Notes under the pieces: generated by a model
Seen by the model: the letters and a program-made list of their open reading frames with translations, nothing else
The model's database searches: none
Told to the model about the DNA's origin: nothing
NCBI RefSeq assembly: GCF_018613715.1
Contig: NZ_JAGGPT010000002.1
Span: forward strand, 124,001 to 188,000
Length of the DNA stretch: 64,000 bases
From: Chryseobacterium sp. ISL-6
Lineage (GTDB): Bacteria > Bacteroidota > Bacteroidia > Flavobacteriales > Weeksellaceae
Direction: 5' to 3'
Program-made: the position numbers and the translations under genes
Shown here: positions 18,375 through 26,923 of the stretch, one piece after another
How the letters are laid out: each line of letters opens with the position of its first letter
How positions within the stretch are numbered: the stretch's first letter is position 1

Positions 18375-19493
18375 ATGTCAAAAAGAGATTATTACGAGGT
18401 TCTTGAAATAAGCAAATCTGCTTCAGCCGACGAAATAAAGAAAGCATACCGTAAAATGGCTATCAAATTTCACCCTGATAAAAATCCGGGTGATACTGAA
18501 GCTGAGGAAAAATTCAAAGAAGCTGCTGAAGCTTACGAAATATTAAGCGACGACCAAAAGCGTGCAAGATACGACCAGTTTGGTCATGCCGGTGTTGGTG
18601 GTAACGGCGGATTCGGAGGTGGCGGATTCGGAGGCGGAATGAACATGGAAGATATTTTCAGTCAGTTTGGAGATATTTTTGGTGGTCACTTCGGTGGCGG
18701 TGGTTTTGGCGGCGGCGGGCGTCAGCAGGTGAAAGGTTCTAATTTAAGAATCAGAATCAAGCTGAATCTTGAAGAAATGGTAAATGGAACCCAAAAGACT
18801 CTTAAAGTTAAAAAGATGAAGATGGCAGAAGGTGCCACTTCGAAAACATGTCCTACATGTAACGGATCTGGAGTTCAGCTAAAAGTAATGAACACCATGT
18901 TTGGGCAAATGCAAACACAAACCACTTGTGGAACTTGTCAGGGTATCGGAAAAGTCGCTGATAAAATACCTGCAGGAGCCAATGCACAGGGGTTAATAAA
19001 AGATGAAGAAGAAATCTCAATCAACATTCCTGCTGGAGCAAGAGATGGAATTCAGCTTAATGTAAGAGGAAAAGGTAACGATGCTCCTTTCGGAGGTATT
19101 CCGGGAGATTTACTTGTTATTGTAGAGGAAGAGGTAGATAAAACAATCAAGAGAGAGGGTGATAATCTTCACCAGGAGTTATACATCTCTTTTGCAGAGG
19201 CTTCTTTAGGAACTAAAAAAGAAGTATCAACCGTAGGCGGAAAAGTGAAAATTACGATTGATCCAGGTACTCAGTCTGGAAAAATCTTAAGATTGGCAGG
19301 AAAAGGTCTTCCTAGTATTGATAGCTATGGAAAAGGCGATATGTTTATACACATCAATGTATGGACTCCACAAAAGCTTACTAAAGATCAGAAAGACTTC
19401 TTTGAAAAGCAAATGGCAAGTGGAGAAATGGTTGCAGAACCATCCGGAAAGGAAAAAACGTTCTTTGATAAAGTAAAAGATCTATTCAACTAA
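18375..19493 (+). CDS. dnaJ: chaperone DnaJ with reduced zinc-finger region
   Basis: A 372-residue Hsp40. J domain at residues 1-70 with HPD at 33-35; Gly/Phe-rich region 73-116; central region 145-215; C-terminal substrate-binding domains to 372. Normal DnaJ has four CxxCxGxG motifs forming two zinc sites. Here only two are present, C159-C162 (CPTCNGSG) and C185-C188 (CGTCQGIG), matching motifs II and III; the positions of motifs I and IV read KMAEGATS and IPAGANAQ. So the outer (Zn1) site is lost and the inner site kept. It follows grpE and ends at a terminator. Confidence 0.95.
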   Translation: MSKRDYYEVLEISKSASADEIKKAYRKMAIKFHPDKNPGDTEAEEKFKEAAEAYEILSDDQKRARYDQFGHAGVGGNGGFGGGGFGGGMNMEDIFSQFGDIFGGHFGGGGFGGGGRQQVKGSNLRIRIKLNLEEMVNGTQKTLKVKKMKMAEGATSKTCPTCNGSGVQLKVMNTMFGQMQTQTTCGTCQGIGKVADKIPAGANAQGLIKDEEEISINIPAGARDGIQLNVRGKGNDAPFGGIPGDLLVIVEEEVDKTIKREGDNLHQELYISFAEASLGTKKEVSTVGGKVKITIDPGTQSGKILRLAGKGLPSIDSYGKGDMFIHINVWTPQKLTKDQKDFFEKQMASGEMVAEPSGKEKTFFDKVKDLFN

Positions 19494-19502
19494 AATATAA
19501 TT

Positions 19503-19528
19503 GAGACCTTGTTAAAAGGTCTCTTTTT
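19503..19528 (+). terminator. intrinsic terminator after dnaJ
   Basis: Arms GAGACCTT (19503-19510) and AAGGTCTC (19516-19523) followed by TTTTTA. Confidence 0.8.
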
Positions 19529-19581
19529 ATTTGTTTCATTATATTTGTTGACCGCTAATTCAACATATGAATAATTCATAA

Positions 19582-20266
19582 ATGGACTCCAGAACTACAT
19601 TCTTACAAGCCTGTAATGAGATTTTTAATAAATTAGAAGGTTTCAAGGACTTTGAAAAGGGCAGAGAATAAGAAAATATTCTCCCGATAAAGATCTTTAT
19701 TTTGAAATTTATTTTCAATCCAGTGCCAAGAATAATTCTTCTTACATTCAGATTCTTCCTCACATTCATATATTCTCAAAAAATCTGAAAAAGTGGCAAG
19801 TAGAGCATACGAACAACGAATATTCTCAGGGTCTTATTTTCGGGGAGCAATTAGGATATTTAACGCCATCCAAAAAGTGGCAAGAATAGAATCTGGCAGA
19901 TTGTGTTTATAAGAAAAACACTAATGAAATAGCAGAACAAATCGAACAGTACATCTTCCCCATTTTTGATATTTTTAATTCTAAAGATCAAGCTATTGAG
20001 TTTTTAAAAAAAATGGAACAAAGTTCCACGAATGGTCTGAACATTCTCTTTTATCTCTAGATTTCTTACTATGTTTCTCAGAAAAAGAGGTTGCTGAAAA
20101 ATTTTTCAATCATTTTATAGATCATTGTCCCTATAAAGGTAAAATTTTCAATCTCTATCAACAGTTGGAACTGGAGAAAAATATTAATCTCAATTATTCA
20201 GAGTTTATAGGTGCAAACAAGATTAAGCTTGCCTTTATAAATGGTCTAAAAATCACCAATAATTAA
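19582..20266 (+). pseudogene. decayed DUF4304-like protein gene (two frameshifts and a stop)
   Basis: Three reading frames join into one protein of about 228 residues. Frame from ATG 19582 reads MDSRTTFLQACNEIFNKLEG to a stop at 19669; a frameshift around 19660-19672 leads to KYSPDKDLYFEIYFQSS onward, interrupted by TAG at 19887-19889 where Trp is expected (KWQE then stop then NLAD), and ending at 20058. A second shift in the A run 20006-20013 leads to the frame EWSEHSLLSLDFLLCF onward, ending with TAA at 20264-20266. The middle part resembles DUF4304-type proteins, a tentative match. It fills the 790-base gap after dnaJ that has no intact gene. Confidence 0.8.
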
Positions 20267-20284
20267 TCAGACCCTAAGTTTTAA

Positions 20285-21193
20285 TTATAAGAGGTATTTT
20301 AGTTTTCTATTTAAGAAGACCAGAATAAAACTGGAAACCAACAATAGAATTATAAATATGATCATTTCATATGGAAGATATCTACCTAGAATCCACTTCA
20401 TAAGCAATGGATGTACTAGGTAAATAGCTGTCGATAAACTTGCTAAAATTTTAGTATCTACCATTACTGGTATATTCTTGCAATACATAAATACCAAAGG
20501 ACATGCTATCAGTAAAGAAAACAAAAGGTCAATATTTTCATTTGGACTAATCATTTTATAGTTGAGAAATGATTCTAAAACAACAAGTCCCACTACAGCT
20601 AGTACAGTTATTAACGAAGGCTTGTATTTGGTGTCCAGGTTCAGTCTATTAATCAGGTATCCGATGGTCAAAAAAGGGAAACAGACCAGGAGAAAATTTC
20701 TGTAAGATGGAAACAGATTGATTATTGAATCCGTTTCATTTTTAAAGTAATGAAGATTACCTAAAGTTTGCATCCCATATCCGAGACTAGACAGCAGAAG
20801 AATAAGAGTGACCAGTAAACTCACTGACTTCTTTCTTATAAAAAACAAAATAATACCTGAAAAGAAGGTTCCAATTAAATACCACAAATGATGGTAGCCA
20901 AATAGGATGTTCATCCAAGTATCTTCTTCTTTCCAAAAAGGCAAATATACTATAGACCAGATCACATAAAGAGAAAAGGTTCTTACTAACCATTTTTTGA
21001 GTTTATCCGTGTTATCTACATAATAAAAATAATATCCTGTGATAATCAAAAAAATAGGTACTGCCATTCTGAAAACTCCATTAACAAGTACAAAACTCAA
21101 TTCAGGATAAGAATCCCTAAGAAGGTGCATATGTAAAAAAACGACAAAGAATGCGAGGATAATTTTTAATATATCAATCGATAAATTTCTCAT
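20285..21193 (-). CDS. acyltransferase 3 family membrane protein
   Basis: A 302-residue integral membrane protein with about nine to ten hydrophobic helices, of the acyltransferase 3 (OafA/WecH-like) family. Seen: N-terminal LSIDILKIILAFFVVFLHMHL with the family's conserved His in the first helix, FRMAVPIFLIITGYYFY, and HHLWYLIGTFFSGIILF. These enzymes move acetyl or other acyl groups to surface sugars. The start is ATG 21191-21193 (an in-frame TTG at 21202 adds three residues). Acceptor unknown. It has no obvious partner genes. Confidence 0.85.
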   Translation of the reverse strand: MRNLSIDILKIILAFFVVFLHMHLLRDSYPELSFVLVNGVFRMAVPIFLIITGYYFYYVDNTDKLKKWLVRTFSLYVIWSIVYLPFWKEEDTWMNILFGYHHLWYLIGTFFSGIILFFIRKKSVSLLVTLILLLSSLGYGMQTLGNLHYFKNETDSIINLFPSYRNFLLVCFPFLTIGYLINRLNLDTKYKPSLITVLAVVGLVVLESFLNYKMISPNENIDLLFSLLIACPLVFMYCKNIPVMVDTKILASLSTAIYLVHPLLMKWILGRYLPYEMIIFIILLLVSSFILVFLNRKLKYLL

Positions 21194-21284
21194 AATAATC
21201 AATGAACCTGATATATTGTTATAGTTGTTTGTGTAAAATTATCCTGACGTCGTATTTTAAATTTCAGAAGCAAACTTTCCTCAA

Positions 21285-22166
21285 TTATTTGCGTATTGCC
21301 GATGTATAAATCTTTTTGCCTATCGTAAATAATGCGACAGCAAGCAATCCACCACTCAATCCAAAGATCAATTCTTTAAGAGCAGAAGGCCAGGTTGGAA
21401 GAAAATGATGTAAATAAGAAATATTATGTGCGAAAATACCACCTGAAACAAAGATCAAAGCTATCGTTCCAACAATCGCTAAAATTTTAATAATTACAGG
21501 CAATGCCTTCACCAGTAAGTGGCCCAACTTGGAAAACAAACCTTTATCCTTGCTTTTTTTAATCAGTTTAAAACCTGCATCATCCATTCTTACGATCAGC
21601 GCTACAATACCATAAACTCCTACTGTTGCCAGAAATGAAACAAGAGTCACCGTAACGATTTGAGTTAGTAATGGATGCTGCTCTTCAAGAACAGTTCCCA
21701 ATGCAATAATTACAATTTCTATAGAAAGAATGAAATCTGTTGTAATGGCAGATCTTATTTTAGATTTTTCAGAATTCTCTTCATCTTCATCTATTACGCT
21801 CTCTTCCACTACTTCATGTCCTTTTTTATCGCGATGGAATAAAAATTCAATAATTTTCTCTACTCCTTCAAATGCCAGATAAAAACCTCCTAAAACCAGT
21901 ATAATTTCTATAGCCGGTTTATAAAGCCAGTTAAGCAAAAATGCGATGGGAAGAATAATTAATTTATTAATAAATGAACCCTTGGTAATTGCCCATAAAA
22001 CAGGTATCTCACGTGATGAAATGAAACCTGTAGCTTTTTCTGCATTTACTGCTAAATCATCACCCAAAATCCCAGCCGTCTTCTGAGTAGCTATTTTACT
22101 CGTAACAGCTACATCATCCATCAAGGCAGCAAGATCATCTAAAATTGCAAAAAAACCAGACGCCAT
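21285..22166 (-). CDS. DUF808 family (YedI-like) membrane protein
   Basis: A 293-residue inner-membrane protein starting MASGFFAILDDLAALMDDVA, which with the following KTAGILGDDLAVNAEK is the hallmark of the DUF808/YedI family. About six hydrophobic segments are visible (for example near 70-105, 150-175, 180-195, 225-245, 260-285), with a charged cytosolic loop DRDKKGHEVVEES between. Length is typical. The function of the family is not established. Confidence 0.88.
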   Translation of the reverse strand: MASGFFAILDDLAALMDDVAVTSKIATQKTAGILGDDLAVNAEKATGFISSREIPVLWAITKGSFINKLIILPIAFLLNWLYKPAIEIILVLGGFYLAFEGVEKIIEFLFHRDKKGHEVVEESVIDEDEENSEKSKIRSAITTDFILSIEIVIIALGTVLEEQHPLLTQIVTVTLVSFLATVGVYGIVALIVRMDDAGFKLIKKSKDKGLFSKLGHLLVKALPVIIKILAIVGTIALIFVSGGIFAHNISYLHHFLPTWPSALKELIFGLSGGLLAVALFTIGKKIYTSAIRK

Positions 22167-22198
22167 TTAATTTTTTTTTTAATATTTGTTAAGTTGAA

Positions 22199-22206
22199 CA
22201 AAAATA
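22199..22206 (-). promoter_or_regulatory. -7 box TATTTTTG upstream of DUF808 gene
   Basis: Minus-strand TATTTTTG matches TAnnTTTG and ends 32 bases before the ATG at 22166. Confidence 0.5.
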
Positions 22207-22384
22207 ATATTTAATTCCGGTTTTAAAAAATAAGAATGAATTTATAAACATTTTAGGTCAAAATAATAATTTGTATGCATAGAAAGTTCACTCTTCCATT
22301 TTAATTTACAGCTACTGCATCATTTTAATTTTTTAAAGTGCACTGATCTTCTCATATTTGTATTCTTATAAGATAATCAACCAT

Positions 22385-22882
22385 ATGAATGAAACAGAGA
22401 ATTGGGAAAGTAAGCTGCAATCTATTTGGCTGCAGCTGGGAAAAATAAGCAATAAGGATTTTATTCAACTGATAAAAGATCATACGAGCCTTCTACATGA
22501 TGCAAAAGCTATTGCTGATTTTGAACGGGCATGTGCTTTTGACTCTACAGGACATGAAAAAGAAGCAGAACCATTGTATAGATCTGCTTTAGATCATGGA
22601 TTATCGGGTTTACGAAGAAGGAGGGCGAGAATTCAGTTGGCCAGTACTTTACGAAACAATGGGAAAATTGACGAAAGCATTCAAATCCTCAGAGAAGAAA
22701 AATTAAATGAATCCGATGAGTTAAATGATGCTGTAGACTCTTTTTTAGCTCTTTCTCTTTATTCTGCGGGAGAAAACAAAGAAGCATTATCTTTAGCATT
22801 AAAAGCATTATCACAGCATCTGCCCAGATATAACAATTCATTGTACAGATATGCTGAAAATTTAGAAACGATAAATCAATGA
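22385..22882 (+). CDS. tetratricopeptide repeat protein
   Basis: A 165-residue soluble protein with three or so TPR-like helix pairs: FERACAFDSTGHEKEAEPLYRSALDHGL, RRARIQLASTLRNNGKIDESIQILREE and AVDSFLALSLYSAGENKEALSLALKAL. It resembles the TPR_5 type. ATG 22385 is chosen; an in-frame TTG at 22358 overlaps the -7-like box CATATTTG (22353-22360) and cannot be translated if that box is used. Its stop overlaps the next ATG by 4 bases, coupling it to the Crp-family gene. Confidence 0.8.
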   Translation: MNETENWESKLQSIWLQLGKISNKDFIQLIKDHTSLLHDAKAIADFERACAFDSTGHEKEAEPLYRSALDHGLSGLRRRRARIQLASTLRNNGKIDESIQILREEKLNESDELNDAVDSFLALSLYSAGENKEALSLALKALSQHLPRYNNSLYRYAENLETINQ

Positions 22883-23472
22883 ACATGACCACCACTGATC
22901 TGGAACAGAATCTTACTTCTTATTTTAAAGATATTGAAGCTGATGATCTGAAAACAATTGTCTCTTTTTTTAAACCGGAACTTATTAAGAAAAATGAATT
23001 TTTCTTGGAAGCTGGAAAGAAAAGTACAAAGCTAAGTTTTATCCGATCCGGATTTTTAAGGATCTTTTGTGAAACCGAAAAGAAAGAGATTACACAGTGG
23101 ATTTCAACAAAAGGATATTTTGTAACCGATCTATCGAGCTTTATATCAGATATCCCTGCACGATGGTCCATTCAGGCTCTTACAGATACAGAATTGTTTA
23201 CGATTGAGAAAGCTGATTACGAAAAACTACAGGATAAAGTTCCTCAATGGCATATTTTAGAAAAAGCATTTATTGTTCACTGCTTCACAACAATAGAAAC
23301 AAGAATTTACGGTCATTTATCGATGACTGCTGAGGAAAGATACCAATGCTTTTTTAATGAAAACCCTAAATTATTTAATCAGGTTCCTTTACAATATATC
23401 GCTTCAATGCTTGGGATGACCTCTGAAACTTTCAGTCGCATAAGAAATAAAATAGCAAACGGAAATCTTTGA
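22879..23472 (+). CDS. Crp/Fnr family transcriptional regulator
   Basis: A 197-residue regulator with an N-terminal cyclic-nucleotide-binding-like beta barrel (residues about 25-115, ILxxGxxxxKLSFIRSGFLRIF pattern) and a short C-terminal helix-turn-helix (VPLQYIASMLGMTSETFSRIRNKI). It lacks the Cys cluster of Fnr and the Arg/Ser cAMP pocket is not recognisable, like many Bacteroidota members. It is translationally coupled to the TPR gene and followed by an SRPBCC protein. Target genes unknown. Confidence 0.87.
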   Translation: MNMTTTDLEQNLTSYFKDIEADDLKTIVSFFKPELIKKNEFFLEAGKKSTKLSFIRSGFLRIFCETEKKEITQWISTKGYFVTDLSSFISDIPARWSIQALTDTELFTIEKADYEKLQDKVPQWHILEKAFIVHCFTTIETRIYGHLSMTAEERYQCFFNENPKLFNQVPLQYIASMLGMTSETFSRIRNKIANGNL

Positions 23473-23531
23473 TTTTTATCAAGTGGTATTTTTTTATTCT
23501 GCCCGAACTTTGTGGTATAAATTATTATAAC

Positions 23532-23960
23532 ATGTCAAAGAAAATTGAAACAGAAATTACCATTCACGCAAGCCCTGAAAAGATCTGGAAAATATTAATT
23601 GATTTTGAAAACTATCCTGTATGGAATCCATTCATTACCAATATTCAGGGATCTGTAGAAGAAGGTAATCAAATACAGGTAAAGATTGAACCACAAGGTG
23701 GAAAAGGAATGGTTTTCAAGCCTGTGATATTATCAAAAAAGGAAAGCAACGAATTCAGTTGGCTGGGAAAGCTAATGTTTAAAGGAATATTTGATGGAGA
23801 GCATAAGTTTGAATTAATTGATAATAAAAACGGTACAACCCGGTTCATTCAGTCAGAACAATTCTCAGGCTTTCTTGTCCCATTTTTTAATCTTGATAAT
23901 ACTATAATCGGTTTCAACAATATGAATCAGAAGCTAAAAGAATTAGCAGAGAAAAGCTGA
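23532..23960 (+). CDS. SRPBCC (polyketide cyclase/START-like) family protein
   Basis: A 142-residue single-domain protein of the Bet v1/START fold: IETEITIHASPEKIWKILIDF, YPVWNPFITNIQGSVEEGN, then FSWLGKLMFKGIFDGEHKFELI and GTTRFIQSEQFSGFLVPFF. The fold makes a hydrophobic pocket for small lipophilic ligands. ATG 23532 is the real start; an upstream in-frame TTG (23469) overlaps the Crp-type gene's stop and encodes an unlikely leader. The 59-base gap after the Crp-type gene holds GAACTTTG, a near -7 box. Confidence 0.82.
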   Translation: MSKKIETEITIHASPEKIWKILIDFENYPVWNPFITNIQGSVEEGNQIQVKIEPQGGKGMVFKPVILSKKESNEFSWLGKLMFKGIFDGEHKFELIDNKNGTTRFIQSEQFSGFLVPFFNLDNTIIGFNNMNQKLKELAEKS

Positions 23961-24004
23961 TACAACACAGGTTTCTGTCAGCTATAAAATCACTATATTT
24001 TTCT

Positions 24005-24012
24005 TACATTTG
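24005..24012 (+). promoter_or_regulatory. -7 box TACATTTG directly before esterase ATG
   Basis: TACATTTG matches TAnnTTTG and ends 4 bases before the ATG at 24017, so transcription would begin at about the start codon. No -33 TTTG is seen at the expected distance. Confidence 0.5.
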
Positions 24013-24016
24013 AGGT

Positions 24017-24886
24017 ATGAAAAAGCTCATACTCAGATATCATTTTTTTGTTTTAGGGTGTATTGGCTTTTTATTAAATTCTTGTAATTCAAGGTTCAGA
24101 GTTTGGATGGGGGATAACAATCAGCAGAAAATTTACAACTTAAAATACGGCGAACATAAGAGACAAAAGATGGATATTTTTCTTCCATCCGGATATTCCG
24201 AAGATTCTCCCGTAGTTCTCATTGTACATGGAGGTGCATGGAAATATGGAAGAAAAGAGCACATGATCCAGATTCAGAAAATGCTTTTTAAGAATAAAGT
24301 TCCAAGTATCAATATGAATTACCGACTGGTATCAAAGTCCAAAAAGATCACTTACAGAGAGCAGCTGGAAGATATTAGTTCTGTTATTAATAAATTCAAT
24401 TCTTTAGCAGGAAAAGCAGAATTACAACCGGACAATTATATTCTGTTAGGGGAAAGTGCTGGCGGTCATTTAACTTTATTATATGGATATCAGCATCCTG
24501 ATCAGATAAAAAAAATAATCTCTTTGAGTGGCCCAACCGATTTTTACTCTCCGGAATACCTGGATTCATTTTATTCAAAATATTCTTCACCAACTGTACA
24601 AAAGGTGGTAGGCATAAAATTCGATCGTCATCATCTGTCTGAAGAGTTTAAAAAAGCGAGCCCAATTGCAAATATTACCAATGTTCCGACTCTGCTATTT
24701 CAGGGAAACCAAGATTTCCTTGTTAATAAAAATCAAGGGTTGGCATTAGACTCAGCTTTAGCGAGCCAAAATATCCCTCATAAATTAGTTTTTATGAAAA
24801 ATACAGGTCATGCACCCAGATTTTTCAGTAAACGAAAAAGAGACAGCATTATCTATCCCAACATTCTGGAATGGATAAAAAAATAA
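24017..24886 (+). CDS. alpha/beta hydrolase (esterase), lipoprotein
   Basis: A 289-residue hydrolase of the BD-FAE/esterase-lipase group. N-terminal hydrophobic segment with lipobox-like LLNSCNS suggests a lipoprotein. Oxyanion motif HGGAW (residues about 73-77), nucleophile elbow GESAGG, acidic residue in the QGNQDFLV region, and His in NTGHAPR complete the triad. Substrate unknown; short acyl esters or peptides are possible. It stands alone between the SRPBCC gene and a shared terminator with the DedA gene. Confidence 0.87.
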   Translation: MKKLILRYHFFVLGCIGFLLNSCNSRFRVWMGDNNQQKIYNLKYGEHKRQKMDIFLPSGYSEDSPVVLIVHGGAWKYGRKEHMIQIQKMLFKNKVPSINMNYRLVSKSKKITYREQLEDISSVINKFNSLAGKAELQPDNYILLGESAGGHLTLLYGYQHPDQIKKIISLSGPTDFYSPEYLDSFYSKYSSPTVQKVVGIKFDRHHLSEEFKKASPIANITNVPTLLFQGNQDFLVNKNQGLALDSALASQNIPHKLVFMKNTGHAPRFFSKRKRDSIIYPNILEWIKK

Positions 24887-24907
24887 CCCGCCAAAAGCAG
24901 GTTATTT
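24881..24907. terminator. convergent terminator hairpin
   Basis: Arms AAATAACC (24881-24888) and GGTTATTT (24900-24907), with CGC/GCA partly extending the stem and AT-rich runs on both sides. It overlaps the esterase stop codon. Confidence 0.6.
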
Positions 24908-24927
24908 AAATTTTAAATTCTTTGATC

Positions 24928-25623
24928 TTATTCAGGTGAATTGTCTTCGTATTTAGAATGATCAACTTTCTTACCAAATAAAAACTTAATAATTATTGGA
25001 AGTGTTGTAATAAGAACAATAACAATGATTATTAACTCCAGCTTTTCTTTAAGATTGATTCCAAATTGTTCCTGAAATAACTTATCCAGATAATGTCCTG
25101 CAAAGATCAAAATAAATGACCACAATACAGCTCCTATAATATTATCTCTCAAAAATTCTTTTTTATCCATCTTTACAATACCTGCAACAATAGGCGTAAA
25201 AGTTCTGACAACAGGTAGAAATCTCGCCATAATTATAGCCAAAGCACCATGTTTTTCGAAAAAGTCATGAGCCTGGTACAGATATTTTTTCTTGAATAAG
25301 AAGGTATCCTGTTTTTTATATAATGCAGGACCGGCTTTTACGCCGAAATAATATCCAACTTCATTACCGACAATAGCAGCTAGAGCAACGGAAGTAGCAA
25401 GAATAGTTGTATCAAGCAGATCGCTCCCTGTGGAGCCAAAGGTCTCTTTGATAATTTCAACAGCATAAATTCCTGAAACAAACAGTAACGAGTCACCCGG
25501 TAAAAAAAATCCTACAAAAAGTCCCGTTTCAGCAAAAATAATAAACAGTATAAGCCAAAACCCACCCATTTTTATATAAAACTCTGGGTTTAATAAATCT
25601 TTCCAGCTATTGAAATCTTCCAT
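24928..25623 (-). CDS. DedA family membrane protein
   Basis: A 231-residue inner-membrane protein of the DedA/SNARE-associated family. Seen: FAETGLFVGFFLPGDSLLFVSG (the E..l..p..PGe/d motif), NEVGYYFGVKAGPALYKK, and the R-containing motif FFEKHGALAIIMARFLPVVRTFTPIVAGI. These proteins are thought to flip or recycle phospholipid carriers such as undecaprenyl phosphate. Length and helix pattern are normal. The C-terminus is acidic and cytosolic. Confidence 0.92.
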   Translation of the reverse strand: MEDFNSWKDLLNPEFYIKMGGFWLILFIIFAETGLFVGFFLPGDSLLFVSGIYAVEIIKETFGSTGSDLLDTTILATSVALAAIVGNEVGYYFGVKAGPALYKKQDTFLFKKKYLYQAHDFFEKHGALAIIMARFLPVVRTFTPIVAGIVKMDKKEFLRDNIIGAVLWSFILIFAGHYLDKLFQEQFGINLKEKLELIIIVIVLITTLPIIIKFLFGKKVDHSKYEDNSPE

Positions 25624-25639
25624 ACATATTGATAAGTAA

Positions 25640-25647
25640 CAAAAATA
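25640..25647 (-). promoter_or_regulatory. -7 box TATTTTTG upstream of dedA-like gene
   Basis: Minus-strand TATTTTTG ends 16 bases before the ATG at 25623, giving a leader of about 10 bases. Confidence 0.55.
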
Positions 25648-25710
25648 AGTCTAAAAAGTCTGAATAGGAAATTAATTATAAGATTTTAACTAAAAAACTA
25701 AGATTATATC

Positions 25711-26823
25711 CTAGAGGTCGAGGTCATCATCGGAAACTGCCGTTCCATCAGCCATTAGAAATGCTTTTAGGAATGGAGTAAGATTTCCGTTCATCACCGA
25801 ATCAACATCTGAAGTTTCATGTCCTGAACGTACATCTTTTACCAATTTGTAAGGATGCATTACGTAATTTCTGATCTGACTTCCCCACTCAATCTTCATC
25901 TTATTGGCTTCGATCTCGGTTCGAGCCTTTAAACGTTCTTCAAGCTCCATTTCATATAATCTGGAACGAAGCAACTGCATTGCTTTTTCTTTGTTCTGAA
26001 GCTGTGAACGTGATTCTGAGTTTTCAATGATAATTCCTGTTGGTGCATGACGAAGACGAACAGCTGTTTCCACTTTATTTACATTCTGTCCTCCTGCTCC
26101 TGAACTTCGCATGGTTTCAAATGAAATATCTGCGGGATTAATATTGATTTCAATAGTATCATCAACCAAAGGATATACATATACAGACACGAAACTTGTA
26201 TGTCTTTTTGCATTACTGTCAAAAGGAGAAATTCTTACCAATCGATGAACACCGTTTTCCCCCTTAAGATATCCAAAAGCATATTCACCATCCATTTCCA
26301 GGGTTACCGTTTTCACACCTGCAACCTCCCCTTCCTGGTAATTGAGCTCACGGATCTTATAACCTTGCTTCTCTGCCCACATCGTATACATCCTCATCAA
26401 CATGGCAGCCCAGTCACAACTTTCCGTGCCTCCTGCTCCTGCAGTGATTTGAATAACCGCAGAAAGTTCATCCCCTTCATTAGAAAGCATATTTTTAAAC
26501 TCCAGATCTTCGATTTTCTCTACTAATTTTGGAAATGCCTCATCCAGTTCTTTTTCAGAATCTGGATCTTCTTTTGCAAATTCCATTAAAACCTGTAAAT
26601 CTTCAAACTGAGTAGTGATCTCTTCATAATCTTCCACCCATCTTTTCTTAGAACGAAGCTGCCTTAAAAATACTTCAGCTTCTTTCGGTTGATCCCAAAA
26701 TTCAGGAGCTGCCGTTTTCTCATCATCATTGGAAATTTCTATTTTTTTCTTTTCAATCTGAAGGTATCTGTGTAGATCTTCAATTCTCGACTGAACATCT
26801 TTTATATGGTCGTTGTTAATCAC
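25711..26823 (-). CDS. prfB: peptide chain release factor 2 (no programmed frameshift)
   Basis: A 370-residue RF2 that ends translation at UGA and UAA. Specificity motif SPF (in [15 protein letters not shown]) and the catalytic GGQ ([11 protein letters not shown]) are present. In many bacteria RF2 is made through a +1 frameshift at CUU UGA C near codon 25; here the corresponding place reads [11 protein letters not shown] with CTT CAG, so the frame is continuous. The chosen start is GTG at 26821-26823, which gives the expected short N-terminus ([16 protein letters not shown]). An in-frame TTG at 26841 lies inside a perfect -7 box and is unlikely to be transcribed as a start. Confidence 0.93.
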   Translation of the reverse strand: MINNDHIKDVQSRIEDLHRYLQIEKKKIEISNDDEKTAAPEFWDQPKEAEVFLRQLRSKKRWVEDYEEITTQFEDLQVLMEFAKEDPDSEKELDEAFPKLVEKIEDLEFKNMLSNEGDELSAVIQITAGAGGTESCDWAAMLMRMYTMWAEKQGYKIRELNYQEGEVAGVKTVTLEMDGEYAFGYLKGENGVHRLVRISPFDSNAKRHTSFVSVYVYPLVDDTIEININPADISFETMRSSGAGGQNVNKVETAVRLRHAPTGIIIENSESRSQLQNKEKAMQLLRSRLYEMELEERLKARTEIEANKMKIEWGSQIRNYVMHPYKLVKDVRSGHETSDVDSVMNGNLTPFLKAFLMADGTAVSDDDLDL

Positions 26824-26838
26824 GAAATTTTCTTTTTG

Positions 26839-26846
26839 CAAAAATA
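26839..26846 (-). promoter_or_regulatory. -7 box TATTTTTG of prfB
   Basis: Minus-strand TATTTTTG ends 15 bases upstream of the GTG chosen as the prfB start. It overlaps the upstream TTG and so decides the start. A -33 element is not clear. Confidence 0.55.
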
Positions 26847-26923
26847 AGGATAAAAGTTTTAGGAATAGTTATAGGTGATGAGTTATAAGAGATGAGTAAT
26901 TAGAATATCTACATCTTATTATA

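Noticed and set aside
19560..19769. 69-residue minus-strand frame after dnaJ
   Set aside because: It lies antisense to the pseudogene, whose three plus-strand frames join to a sensible protein.
19494..21193. Idea that the pseudogene and acyltransferase mark a genomic island
   Set aside because: No integrase, tRNA, direct repeats or composition shift was visible around them.
26200..26526. 108-residue frame antisense to prfB
   Set aside because: Shadow of a conserved essential gene with no promoter or domain support.
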